Assembly (NCBI GenBank): GCA_963971575.1
Contig: OZ020617.1
Span: 18,561,403 to 18,625,402 of the forward strand
Origin: Liopterus haemorrhoidalis
Lineage: Eukaryota; Arthropoda; Insecta; Coleoptera; Dytiscidae
Reading direction: 5' to 3'
DNA length: 64,000 bases
In this document: positions 32,190 through 42,649 of the stretch, piece by piece
Layout: each line of letters starts with the position of its first letter
Position numbering within the stretch: the stretch's first letter is position 1
Translations under genes and position numbers: made by a program
The notes under the pieces: generated by a model
What the model was told of the DNA's origin: nothing
Seen by the model: only the letters and a program-made list of their open reading frames with translations
Database searches by the model: none

Positions 32190-33450
32190 TTGATCATGTC
32201 GAGATATACACCGATGGCTCAAAAAATGACGGTAAAGTAGGAGCAGAAAGAGTTATTGAAGAAGAAATAAAAAAAATTTCACCTTCCAGTTGTTGTAGAA
32301 AATTCTGCAGTATTCGAGGTTTTAGCCACTTAAATGATGCGCCAAGCATTCCTCTCATTCGACATTGGGTTAAAAAGTTTGAAGAGACTGGTACAACGCT
32401 GGATAAATCAAAATCCGGGCGACCTAGGTCATCAAGAACGGTAGAAAACGTGGAGAATGTTAATCAGTCTGTTCGTGACGACCCGAACCTTTCAATTCGG
32501 AAGCGCGCAAATGCTTTAAATGTGCATAGATCATCATTACATCGCATTATGCACAAAGACCTAAAGCTGCACCCCTACAAAATTCAATTGGTGCAAGAAT
32601 TAAAGCCCCAAGATGCCAGTCAGAGGATTAATTTCGTAAATCAGGTGATTGAGCGATTTTCAACGTTTACCAACATTTTGTTTTCGGATGAAGCTCATTT
32701 TCATCTTAACGGCCGCGTAAATAAGCAGAACTGCCGCTACTGGACAGCAACGAATCCGAAACGCAAACATCAGAAACCCCTACATTCGCCTAAAGTGACC
32801 GTATGGGCTGCTATGTCGGCGCGAGGAATTATCGGCCCTTACTTTTTTGAAGACGAAAGAGGGCGTGCAGTTACAGTGAATTCAGAGCGTTATGTGGAGA
32901 TGTCAGACAACTTCTTGGTACCTGAACTGCAAAACTTTCCTGGCTATAACCAAAGAACAAGGTTCCAACAGGACGGAGCAACTTCACACACGTCCAATAT
33001 GTCTTTGCCACGTGTTCGTGAAATTTTCTCAGGCAAATTGATCTCCCGGAGAGGTGACATAAATTGGCCTCCACGCAGTCCAGATTTAACCCTTATGGAC
33101 TTTTTCCTATGGGGTTATCTTAAATCTAAAGTGCATTTGAAAGAAAATATCTGTCACGAAATGGCAGCCATCCCTGAGTCCACCTGCCGAGACGTCATAA
33201 GTAATTTTACTGTTCGATTAAATGAGTGCCGAGAACGCGAGGGTCTACATTTAGACGATATTATTTTTAAGAAATAAATCCCCAAAAAGTGTATTTTAAT
33301 AATTAATAAACATTTTTTCTATATACGGCTTACTTTTTTTTTTAATCGATCCACTAAATATAAAATTTCTTCTGAGACACCTTGTACATCTCCATAGTAT
33401 GGGTACCTTCCCACGCGGGAATAACAGGCAATGAAAAAGCTGATATTGTA
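32190..33450 (+). pseudogene. Retroelement RNase H domain split by the DD41D element
   Basis: Left of the transposon, 32190-32290 reads VEIYTDGSKNDGKVGAERVI, the first RNase H block (DGS). Right of it, 33390-33450 reads SIVWVPSHAGITGNEKADIV, the last RNase H block (H.G..GNE.AD). The transposon sits between two halves of one domain in the same orientation, so it inserted into an I/R1-like polyprotein. The middle of the domain was not found, so a deletion accompanied or followed the insertion. Confidence 0.75.
32297..33386 (+). mobile_element. DD41D mariner-like element, second copy, 5'-truncated
   Basis: From about 32297 the sequence follows the element at 11138-12451 in reverse orientation. 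The right terminal repeat (atttcttctgagacaccttg) and its TA at 33385-33386 are intact; the left terminus and first ~290 bp are missing. The transposase frame (to 33277) is open throughout: FSDEAHF, FQQDGATSHT and SPDLTLMDFFLWGY. It keeps tryptophan where the other copy has a stop, but has lost 27 bp in frame after LKSKV (9 codons present in copy 1) and has TLMD instead of TPMD. No start codon survives. Confidence 0.9.
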
Positions 33451-34169
33451 GCCACGTATTTCAGTTCTACTGGTCTTTGTGTGTGACAGTTCTCTTCGTG
33501 CTAGAAGTGTTAGATCAGTGAACACTTGTTAAGATCTGATAAACTTTATAATAACAAAAAGTTGTGTCAGAGCTCTATGACTAGACCCCGACATTTTCGA
33601 GCTTCATTGTCATTTGTTTTGATTATGACCCTCCCTTCTCCAATTGGTTCATCTATCTATCTCCAGTCAGTATCAACTTTATCTAGAAGAGTTATAGTTT
33701 TCGTTTTGGTCAAAAGATCTATACAGATCTTGCTATATATATTTTCAGACAATTATGAGACGATATCCTTCAAATAATCCAATTCTGTGTTAAAATTTAT
33801 CCGAGATTCTTGAAAAAAGCCCTGCACAAATTTTCACGATATTTGGTATGATGACAGAACTAAAATTACAACATATATGCATAGGCTAATGGCGTTTCAA
33901 AATTTTCATTCTACTGAGCGGTTTCAGGGGATTGCGAAATATGAATGAACACGTGAAATATTCAATTTTTTATTGATTTAACAGCAAAAAATTGTATGAT
34001 AAAAATTATTTAAAATTTAAAAAATCTTTATATTCTGTTCATTTTTTAATTGGATGAATATTTGGATAGTCATACATATATTTGGAAGTTATATATATTT
34101 GGAAAGCATATCTAAGAAAATTGCATAAGAAAATAACAAATATAATGAAGAAGCGATTATCTTCTATAA
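33451..34169. other. AT-rich DNA without recognised genes
   Basis: No motif recognised; a small open frame at 33526-33777 has no family resemblance. Confidence 0.45.
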
Positions 34170-34486
34170 CAGTGTTTCTCAACCAAAAACGAACCGTGGA
34201 CCAGTATAATATATAATTTTCTAACGCGGACCACTCATAATAATTGTTGGTTCATTTTTTGCAAGTAAACAAATATATTTAATGTGCTACTAAATACATT
34301 TATTTTATTTGTAGAAAATCACAGAAAGTTTACAGAAAATAAACAAAATATAAATTATTTACATACAAAAATCTGCATAAAAATTTTTAAAAAAACTGCA
34401 AAAAACATATATAAAAACTTTCGCGGACCACTAAAATTTTTCTGGGGACCAGTGGTGGTCCGCGGACCACCTGTTGAGAAACACTG
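34170..34486. mobile_element. hAT-type MITE with perfect 8-bp target duplication
   Basis: Ends CAGTGTTTCTCAACC and, inverted at the right, TTGAGAAACACTG. The flanks ttctataa at 34162-34169 and 34487-34494 are identical. 317 bp, non-coding. The subterminal regions are rich in cgcggaccac motifs in both orientations. Similar hAT ends occur at 49976 and 61581. Confidence 0.9.
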
Positions 34487-34593
34487 TTCTATAATGTACT
34501 ATTCAGTTTTTAGTAAGATGAACATTTGGGAGCTATGAGGAGCACAATATTTCTGACACCTAAAATATGAATACTTGTTTATACAGGGATAAT

Positions 34594-34653
34594 AGAACCG
34601 TTTGAAATGTCACACTGACCATGTGGCTTTCATATCTATGGCCAAAGGTTTAT
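34594..34653 (+). mobile_element. SINE internal fragment
   Basis: About 60 bp close to the reverse complement of 6190-6246 (shared block tggctttcatatct and gggataatag), so it is the same SINE family in plus orientation. Neither head nor tail is present. Confidence 0.65.
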
Positions 34654-35154
34654 AGTCCATTTAAATGTTAGAATGCAGTACAGAGCAAATGGGGTAGTTC
34701 TTTTTCATACTCTTTAATGGTTTATTTCAATAATGCTATTCTTTCCTTTCATGGCGACGTTGCCGGCTGTAAAACGCGCTGATTTGTGAAGACGCGATGT
34801 ATAACCATTTGTTGAATACCGTTCAAAAAACGGTTATTCATTTCTGTTTCGTGTTACCGGTTTTTGTAAATCATACGAGTCTCCGATACTTTTTCCATTT
34901 AGTTTCAACGAATTAACAAAAAAATAAAGTAAAATTTCATATAATATTTTGTATTAATTGACATATTTGACACTTTTAGAGTACTAAGAGCAGTACTGCA
35001 TTCTAACATTTGAACGGAATAAAGAAGAGAGAACTTACACGCCAATCTAGGTTGGAAACATATTATTTATGTACTATTTTGCTATCCACTTTTATTTATT
35101 ATATATCGATTTTATTTATTATTGTCTTATCAATCTTATTTAGACAGAAAAAAT

Positions 35155-35222
35155 ACCGACTCCGACTCCGACTCCCAACTCTGACTCCGACTCCGACTCC
35201 AACTCCGACTTCCGACTCCCTT
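35155..35222. repeat. (GACTCC)n minisatellite
   Basis: Imperfect six-base repeats of gactcc/gactcg type. A second array lies about 740 bp away. Confidence 0.85.
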
Positions 35223-35234
35223 CACTCGTAAATC

Positions 35235-35425
35235 GTAAATTCTATTCCAAATTTTAAGCGGGATTAAAAGTATTTTTGGTTTTCTTAAGGTATCACTTAT
35301 GCTCACTTTTTAATGATCGAAATGGGCCTTGTTAAACAAAACGATAAAAAGCCTCATTCAATCGTTAAAAGTTAGTAATTTTCAATATCTAGTTGAGCTT
35401 AAACCTAAGAAACAGACTATACTTA
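35235..35425 (+). mobile_element. MITE copy of the TTTAAGCGGAAC family
   Basis: Starts attctattccaaattttaag, contains the family's internal aaaacgataaaaagc and gttaaaagttagtaatttt blocks, and ends with gagcttaaacctaagaaaca before gactata. Matches the 4953-5182 copy in orientation. A terminal scrap recurs at 35672-35706. Confidence 0.6.
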
Positions 35426-35949
35426 CATTAAATATGTAGAGTTGGGTGAGCTGTTTTTATAAATAAGTCAATTTCATTTCATCTTGACTTTTTGTGTCAT
35501 TTTTAATACAAATTTTATAATATATTTGTTTTCATAATTTTTATTTTATATTATATACGTACTTTATTTTTCATAATATGTCACTCTTTCTTTTGACAAT
35601 TAGATTTTGGTTGCCAACATGAAACATGAAATAATTACGAAATTCGTTAAAACTTGAGAAACTAAAAATCAGTTTAGTTCCGCTTAAACATAATAAACAG
35701 AGTATACAGAAAAAGATAAAATAGATGTGAGTAAAAACAAATACCTTTACTGCATCATATTAATCTGTTAATACGAGCAGTATTAATCAGATTTTAAACT
35801 GGAACGCATGAATATTTTTAATTTCATTTTTGTTCTTGAACAGGTAACAAAATGTTGTTCCTGTTTCTGTGCTTTAAAAAATTCTGGTAATATGTTTATT
35901 TTGCTTTCGTTTTCGGTTTCTTCTCATCCTTGATAAAAATTGAATTAAA

Positions 35950-36052
35950 GAGTCGGGAGTCGATACCTTTTTCCGACTCCCGACTCCCGACTCCGACTCC
36001 TTCATTAAGTTTCGACTCCTCGACTCCCGACTCCCGACTCCGACTCCCCATC
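35950..36052. repeat. Second (CGACTC)n minisatellite
   Basis: Alternating six- and seven-base units (cgactcc and cgactc), preceded by an inverted unit gagtcgggagtcg at 35950. Related to the array at 35155. Confidence 0.85.
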
Positions 36053-36912
36053 CCTGCTTTTTAATATTGCATGAAAAGATTTGGGAGGCTGTGGAGAGCC
36101 CTATCTACAATCTATCAAAATCGTACATAACATAAAACCTACGAAATACGGGCTCGTGCTAGTATAAAATATAAATCTTTTTATAAATAAGATAAAAATG
36201 CATGTTGCTTTAAAACATATAAAGTTTAATTTCAATCTCGAGATATTCTAAAAAAATATGCTATCAAATTTCGTCCCAATAAATTTCTAAATCATGTCCA
36301 ATCACGTGAACCACTTATCCTTGATCTTATAAATTTCAAACCACAAATAAGCATTTTATATCATATTACTAGAGGATACCTGCTCAGGTAGATATAACGC
36401 AATCTGGTTGCAGTGCGGTATATCTTCCAAAAGAAAAATATGATAAAAATTTACTGCCTCCAAGCGAATTCTATATGCAAGCTTGTATAACCTTATTTTT
36501 GCTATCGGTAAATATTCCAGCTCGATTCACGCATTCGTGTTTGTAAATTTTCAACATTTTATATCAAAGTCATATCTTCTGAAAATAAAAAAAGAAATTA
36601 ATAAAACATCTTTAGGCATGGATGTAACCAGTTATTTTTCTTTGATATCGATAGTGTTATGACAAATTATCGGAAGTTTTATTTTTATTTGAAAAGTTTT
36701 CTTTGTCGTTTTTACAGATGGTTTCTATACCTCTGGGCATAATAATATAAAAGATTCAATATTATTCTTATTTATTTGCTTCTTTTCCAATGTTAACATT
36801 ATGTTACAAAATTATTATTTTTAAAAATTCCTTATAATAGGGTCACATATAGGAATATTGTAATAGGGGAGGGTCGGTACAATAGACTTGTAATATGATA
36901 TTGTTTAAGTAT
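36053..36912. other. AT-rich DNA without recognised genes
   Basis: No motif recognised. Confidence 0.5.
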
Positions 36913-38089
36913 TGTTGCGACCACTTGAGTCGCAAAACTATTCAAAATTACCGCTTTTGGTAATTTTTATGAATTCTTATTTTTCATATACAATTCTAGC
37001 GTTCATTGTATGAACCGCTAGAATATTGTATAATTCTGTCTGAGACGGCGACTACTCGATTGTCTTTCATCGAGAACAGACGTCTTTTGAGTTTTTTGCA
37101 TAATATCAATATACTGTGTTTCGAGTTTACCAAGACGAGGCTGCGAGCTATTTGGTAAACTAGAATTTGTGCTTGACCACCTTCGGGATCTACGTTTTTT
37201 ACAAGGAAAAAACCCCCGTTTTGGATCGCGTCAAGAAGAGTTATTTTTATATTAGACCACTCCAGCAGTTGGGCCAGTAATCAACCGACATCGGCGATTC
37301 CACCAGGATATTGTAGAGTCCGATTGTGGATAACTGAAGCCAACTCCTGTATCTGTACTCCACGCTAAGTATTTTTCCGTATTTTCATACGGAACGCGTG
37401 AGTACACCTTTCAATTCATATTTTTTCATTGTATTTTGATGCGCCGCACAGTTCAGTACCTGTGCGTGCGCACATTGTTATTTGTGCCACTTGTTAATTT
37501 AGATTCTGAAAATTGTAAATTGAATATTAATTTGTGTATAGTTTCTCACCCCAATGTATCTGGTTGTGTCGGGGAGAAACATATATTTGTAAAACTTTAT
37601 TTATACTAATTTCCGCTACATTTTCCCCAATTAATTTTTGTTTGTTGAATAAAAATTATTCAAAATAATTTTTCGTGTTACTCAGAGCAGTTCTACGATA
37701 TCAACGGCTGATTAGGGATTCAAGAGGACAGAATTGTGTTATTACTCCTCCAGAACCACTGTGTGGGCCCCTTCGAATACCTCTACTCCCAGGGAAAACC
37801 AAACCACATGTAATAAGTCTCCAAGCATAACCCCTTGGAGTGAAATACGTCTGAACCCTGCCTGTCCTTTTGTTTGTTTGTGAGTATATCTCTGCTCTGA
37901 AGTAACGCGCCCCCATTTTCAACGATTTACCTGCAATTCTGCTGCAGGTTAAATCCGCACATCACAAATTTCTCAGCAGAACCGTTTATTGGTCACCACG
38001 TGTGGCGGGTCCTACGATCTTAGTCGTAGACCTATGTGACGCCGCGACGCCTGCGTCTCTCCTACGAAACCAGCGCAACGGGCGCCACA
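36913..38089. mobile_element. Solo LTR with 5-bp target duplication
   Basis: Starts TGTTGCGACC, ends GGGCGCCACA (TGT...ACA), and is flanked by identical agtat at 36908-36912 and 38090-38094. 1177 bp, richer in GC than its neighbourhood, with an aataaa near 37647. No gag or pol coding sequence is present, so the internal region was probably lost by recombination between LTRs. The termini and 5-bp duplication fit a Ty3/Gypsy-type LTR (inference). It landed at the edge of the MITE at 38095. Confidence 0.8.
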
Positions 38090-38094
38090 AGTAT

Positions 38095-38225
38095 GTTCCT
38101 TTGGTTTAGGCGGAACTAGATTTTCAATTTTAGTTACTTTTACCGATTGATTGAAGCTTTTGATCATTTTGTTCAGGAAAATCCAATTTCAATATATAAA
38201 AAAATAGCTAATGACAACTTACAAA
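38095..38225 (-). mobile_element. MITE fragment of the TTTAAGCGGAAC family
   Basis: gttcctttggtttaggcgga, then gattgattgaagcttttgat, match the copy at 5286-5473 in order and orientation; the other terminus is missing. Interrupted on its left by the solo LTR. Confidence 0.7.
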
Positions 38226-38287
38226 AATGAAGGATAAGGGGAAGATTTACTATATCCCACTGAACATAACCTTATTCTAGCTAAACT

Positions 38288-38443
38288 CAGTGGCGGACTT
38301 TCGCAAAGACAATTGTCTTGGGCCCGTAATTTTCAAGGGCCCAACGAACCCTTCCCCTTTCTACTTCCCCTTTGAATGCCACTAGGTTGAGGGCCCGTAA
38401 ATCAAAAATGTCTTGGGCCCGGCGAAGGCTTAATCCGCTACTG
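38288..38443. mobile_element. Small hAT MITE with perfect 8-bp target duplication
   Basis: Ends CAGTGGCGGA and TCCGCTACTG, with flanks gctaaact at 38280-38287 and 38444-38451. 156 bp, containing tcttgggcccg twice. Nested in the TIR element at 38242-38635. Confidence 0.9.
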
Positions 38444-38488
38444 GCTAAACTACTCTAACATAAGTAGTATTCAAGCTAAAGCATAATC

Positions 38489-38560
38489 TTGCCTAGCCTA
38501 ACCTAACGTAACCTAACCTAATTAAACCTAATCTTAACCAACCTAGCCTAACCTAACCTT
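38489..38560. repeat. CCTAA-rich stretch resembling insect telomeric repeat
   Basis: About 70 bp of degenerate cctaa units (cctaacctaacgtaacctaa and similar). The unit is the complement of TTAGG, the usual insect telomere repeat, but the copies are irregular and lie inside a TIR element, so this may be local expansion instead of a former telomere. Confidence 0.55.
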
Positions 38561-38728
38561 TTTAAGGATTATTTAAGCCTTCTGTATAGAGGCAGCACAT
38601 AAGGTTATGTTGATAAGAGGGATATAGTAAAGCTTGGCCAAATAAATTAATAATAAATAAATTAAATATACCTGGAAAATTAATTTACACTGAAGTTATT
38701 TTACTTCACCAGCTTTTAACAGCTAACC

Positions 38729-39670
38729 AACAATAGGGAATACGCATAAAATTTATATTTCTTTAAAACTACATTATTTTGATATGTTAATATTAGTTAT
38801 GTCACCTATCAAAACAAAAATCACATTTTAATTAATATTATAGCCAAATTTTTTAATTAAAATATTGTAAATTTGAAATAAGCAGACCACCGCGCGAAGG
38901 TTGCCGAGTAAAAACGACTGATTATGGCGTCAAACGATAGGGGTTTCACGTCACAGATACAGCTACAAAATAATCTTTACACGTGTGTATATTGTATTGT
39001 TCGAGAGTTTTGTATTTGTTTTTAAACAATTTTTCACGCATTTATTATTAAAATGGCAGATAAAGATTTTGTTAGGGCTCAGAGTGATAATTTACCCAAC
39101 ATTGATGCATTTATGCTCACAACATAAAATTTACTTTTTTCTGAAATATCGGTTTTATTTCGCCCCATAGCTTCCAGCCACTAATTTCGCCTTTTCTGTT
39201 GTTTTTCGCCATCAGGTAATGATATAAATTGTTTTTTTGGATTTCTAGTTGAACTAATTGTGCACATCGGTACTGAGCAATATTTTCGATTATGTTTCGA
39301 AGTACTGGGGCCTGGATCTTCCATATTTTATATATTTTAATATAAAATTTAATTCGGTAAACATGTATAAATTGTTTTTATAGAATTAAACTTTATTTTA
39401 ATTAAAATCACTCTAACTTTAAATAACCTATAAAAGTTATACAAACAAATAAGTTCACAACAGACTATGTACGATGGGTAGGTTAGTAGTGTCATGCGTC
39501 AGTTAACAGGGGTATGACGTCACACGTCGTCTTCGCGCGCTACATACATTTATGATTTTTTTAAGCCTTCAACTTAAAAAAAATAAATTAAAAACTGTTT
39601 TTTATGTTTATATGCAACTAGAGGAATATAATAAAAAAAATTAAAAAAATCATGCCTATCCCCTATTGTT
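38729..39670. mobile_element. Putative ~0.94-kb element with imperfect terminal inverted repeats
   Basis: Left aacaatagggaatacgcat and right atgcctatcccctattgtt are inverted copies with a few mismatches. Inner sequences also show inverted similarity (cgcgcgaagg at 38892 and cttcgcgcgc at 39531, each with gacgt/cgtcac motifs nearby). No transposase motif, and target duplication unclear. Confidence 0.45.
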
Positions 39671-39789
39671 ATTGCTCCTGTCAGATTGAACTCGCGATAT
39701 ACATATCTGGCCATGGAACATAGGGGTCACAATATGGAATTAATGAAATTTAGGCCCGATCTTTCCACATTCAGATAAAGTTCTGGGTA

Positions 39790-40475
39790 ACTATCTGAGA
39801 GATAAAGTATCGAGTAATATTGGGTAAATGGAGTACGTATCAACCACAACAAATACGCAGAAGATTCAGTTTTTTTAACTGAAACAAAAGAAGAGCTGGA
39901 AAGTTTATTAAATAAATTAAACTCCGTTGGACTGAAGTACGGCTTAAATTGCCTCGTTAGCCATAACGTAAAATAAAAAAATAAATAAATAAATAAATAA
40001 AAAAAAAACGGCTTAGATATAAACAGCGGGAAGACAATGTGTACATGGTAATAAGTAAGAATAAAGTGCCATCCATCGATTTGTTTGTGGGTGAAGACAA
40101 AATTGAAAATGTAAACACATGTAAGTATTTGGGAAGTGTATTGCATGACACTGGAGACGATTCCCGTGATAAGAAACCGAATAGAGCAAGAAAGATCAGC
40201 TTTTGGTAAAATGAAGAAACTTCTAACATCTCGCGACTTACCAATCGAATTAAAGCTTTGATTAGTAAAATGCTTCATCTTTCCAATAGTACTACTGTAT
40301 GGTGTTGAGGCCTAGACTCTAACTAAAGAGTTAAGTAGGAGAATAGATGACTGTGGATTAAGAAGTATATTGTGCATTTCGTGGACCAGCAGAACGAAGA
40401 ACGAAGAAATACTCACCAAGATGGGAACAAAACTTCTATTAATGTTCCAAATTAAAAAGAGGAAGTTGGAGTGAC
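39790..40475 (+). pseudogene. RTE-like reverse transcriptase C-terminal pseudogene
   Basis: Across frames: INHNKYAEDSVFLTETKEEL (YADD box changed to YAED) near 39845, LNSVGLKYGL, then after a small insertion INSGKTMC, THVSIWEVYC, FGKMKKLLTSRDLPIELK at 40200, VLLYGVEA and LRSILCISWTSRTKNEEIL near 40350. This is the palm-end and C-terminal part of an RTE/BovB-like polyprotein. Several stops and frameshifts. Confidence 0.8.
39947..40007. mobile_element. Short retroposed insert with A-rich tail
   Basis: acggctta is duplicated at 39939-39946 and 40008-40015 around 61 bp that end in an (AAAT)n/poly-A tail. Its removal restores KYGL...INSGK of the surrounding reverse transcriptase. It looks like an extreme 5' truncation of a SINE or LINE. 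Confidence 0.65.
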
Positions 40476-40502
40476 CATTCTGTGGGTGTCGGTCGTGTAG
40501 AA

Positions 40503-41680
40503 TCAGTGAACTGCAGACGGTTTCAGGGTATGGGCCTTGCAACCCCACGACGTACCTGCCAGCTTGTGGATTGAATTATTTCCGGTTTTAAGTTTTAGAC
40601 CTACTTTTTCAATATGTTGTTTAAAAGTCGATGAACGATCTAGAGTAATTCCAAGGTAAAATGAGGTGTGGTTGTGATTGACTTTAGTGCTATTAAATAG
40701 CACACACAGTTCTTCGTTTGTATATTTAGTGCTCAAATGGAAAAGTACTTCAGTTTTTTGGGGTTTAGGTTTTAAACGCCAAAGTTTGTAGTAATTACTT
40801 AAGAGTATCACAAGATCTTCAGTAAGTAGATCTTCAGTTCCTTTTGCATTTGTGCACTGCACAGCAATGACAACATCATCGGCATATGCACATTTAGTAA
40901 GTGGCATATAGTCGGATTGCTGATAGGTGACTGTTACATGTACGTTTCAAGTAGTGCATTCATATAATAATCTAGTTACCATTTTTCAGCGATTTTAAAA
41001 ATGTTTTTTGTTTTTTGTCTAAACTGTCAGTGTCTGGTAATAAATATTAATTAAAATATGGCTTGCGGCCAATTATTAAATTCACACACTAATTTTAAAT
41101 CTGCTGGAATACACAACAAATTATAATCCAAAATTTACGTATGAGTATAAATTTTTCCTTATTTATAATTATTACCTTAAAATTAATAATTTCGTTTGTT
41201 TGAGTACTGCTGTAAATTTATTTTCGCGCTCTTATTAGTAAAGACATCTACGAATTATGCTGTTTCTTTCTAATACTTTGTTTTTTATTCAAATAATTTT
41301 GAAGGTTAGTTGTCAACTTGCGTCACTATACGTTACTATGGGTATGCAAATAATTATAATGATATAGACAGAGAAAGCATATAGTATTGAATGTCGATAC
41401 TTGTAGCAACGAACAATCACTTATCAGCAATCCGACTATATCACTTATATAAATTAAATAGATTTGGAGCCAGCACAGAACCTTGAGCAACACCGTTCTT
41501 CAGTATTTCAAAGTTACTCTTTTCGCCGTAAAGATACACTTGAAACTGTCTATTTCTCAGCATGACTTCAATTAGATTGACCATATTATTCGGTAGTGTA
41601 TTGACAGTTTCAAAACAAGACCGTTTGTCCACACCGTACAAATAGAAGAAGAGAGATCAACAAATGCAACTGCTGTTTTA
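40503..41680 (-). pseudogene. Jockey-like reverse transcriptase fragment split by a MITE
   Basis: Minus strand from 41641: VNLIEVMLRNRQFQVYLYGE, then GVAQGSVLAPNLFNLY at about 41450; after the MITE the chain resumes MPLTKCAYADDVVIAVQCTN at 40905, KLWRLKPKPQKTEVLFHLS, FYLGITLDRSSTFKQHIEKV and KLAGTSWGCKAHTLK at 40520. The catalytic YADD is intact. It stops abruptly at 40500 and its 5' part is missing. Only one small slip in a TA repeat disrupts the frame besides the MITE. Confidence 0.9.
40909..41438. mobile_element. 530-bp MITE with TA target, inside a reverse transcriptase
   Basis: Terminal repeats tagtcggattgctgatag and, inverted, ttatcagcaatccgacta are identical except one base; similarity continues for about 35 bp. 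TA lies on both sides (40907-40908, 41439-41440). Excision of element plus one TA rejoins codons S-D-M-P of the surrounding gene, which proves the insertion. Non-coding; Tc1/mariner-type by target. Confidence 0.9.
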
Positions 41681-42504
41681 GTTTGTTAAAAAATATATAT
41701 TCTATTTTACATGACCTGTTTTTCCTATGGATTTTCCTACTTCCCGAATTATTTTATGTCAGGAGTGTGCAAGTACACCTCCTGGCACCCCTCTCGCGGT
41801 TTCCATGTACAATGCTATATCTAAGGCTCAATAAAATGCAAAGAGATAGTTTCTGAAGGGTTTTTTGAGTTCGATTTAGCAAGTGAATCAGAGAATAAAC
41901 TGAATTACAAAAGATGTTCAAAGTGCAAATAAAACAAGTAGCAATATCAGCAGATATAGATATGTCAAGTGTATAGACATACGTTTCCTAAATGTTCAGA
42001 AGGAAGCGGAAAACATTCTAGGTCATGTCTGTAAAGATCTGAGAAACTGAAATGTTTAACGTTAGATGTGTACGCTGGGGATAGTTCGTTACTACACAAC
42101 TTACTTTTGATGGTATTGATAGATGACACAAAAAATCGCTATGGCAAAAATAACCTGACCTTAAATTTATCATTCCATTAGTTAACTTCAGCTTCGACAC
42201 ATTGGCGAATCTTGAAAGGAAGTGACTTTCTTTGTTAGAAAATAAAAGTTTTCGTGGCTATTAAAAAATGTTTCCAAAATTAATGTAGTTATGTTAACCG
42301 GACATAAGAATAAATATACACTTAAAACAGAAAAATATTCAGTAGCTGTCGAACAATATTTTGATTTTTTTTACTAATCTCCACTGATGCGTCGGCGCTA
42401 ATAGCCATACACACTTATACACTATACTATAACATATACACTTACGGGCAGAAGACTAGCTACACTCGCAAGTAATTTATAATTAAACTAATTCTTAGTC
42501 AAAG
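41681..42504. other. AT-rich DNA without recognised genes
   Basis: No motif recognised. Confidence 0.5.
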
Positions 42505-42640
42505 TCTTCCTGGTCTAAAGTTATATTATGTGACGAAAGTAAATTTAATATTTTTCAAAATGATGGACGTGCCAAAGTTTGGCAACAACCCAACGCAGCT
42601 TTTGAAAAGGAATCTTGTTGGAGCGTCGGTTGATGTAGGA
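42505..42640 (+). pseudogene. Tc1-like transposase fragment
   Basis: WSKVILCDESKFNIFQNDGR and AKVWQQPNAAF (42510-42610) match the first catalytic block of Tc1 transposases (the D of DES). It ends at a stop after SCWSVG near 42635. Downstream catalytic blocks are absent. Confidence 0.75.
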
Positions 42641-42649
42641 AATTTGTAG

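Larger units (their letters stand above)
38242..38635. mobile_element. TIR element interrupted by a hAT MITE
   Basis: aagatttactatatccc and aacataaccttat (38242-38275) reappear inverted at 38599-38635 (ataaggttatgtt, then gggatatagtaaagctt). About 230 bp without the inserted MITE. The right half contains the CCTAA-rich stretch. Non-coding; superfamily unknown. Confidence 0.6.

Noticed and set aside
39510..39545. CRE-like tgacgtca and CG-rich sequence as a promoter
   Set aside because: It lies inside a putative inverted-repeat element with a matching inverse motif at 38892, and no transcript start or gene follows.
39727..40278. 183-codon minus-strand open frame
   Set aside because: The plus strand of the same region carries recognisable reverse transcriptase motifs in the right order; the minus frame also translates an A-rich tail as repeated F/Y residues.
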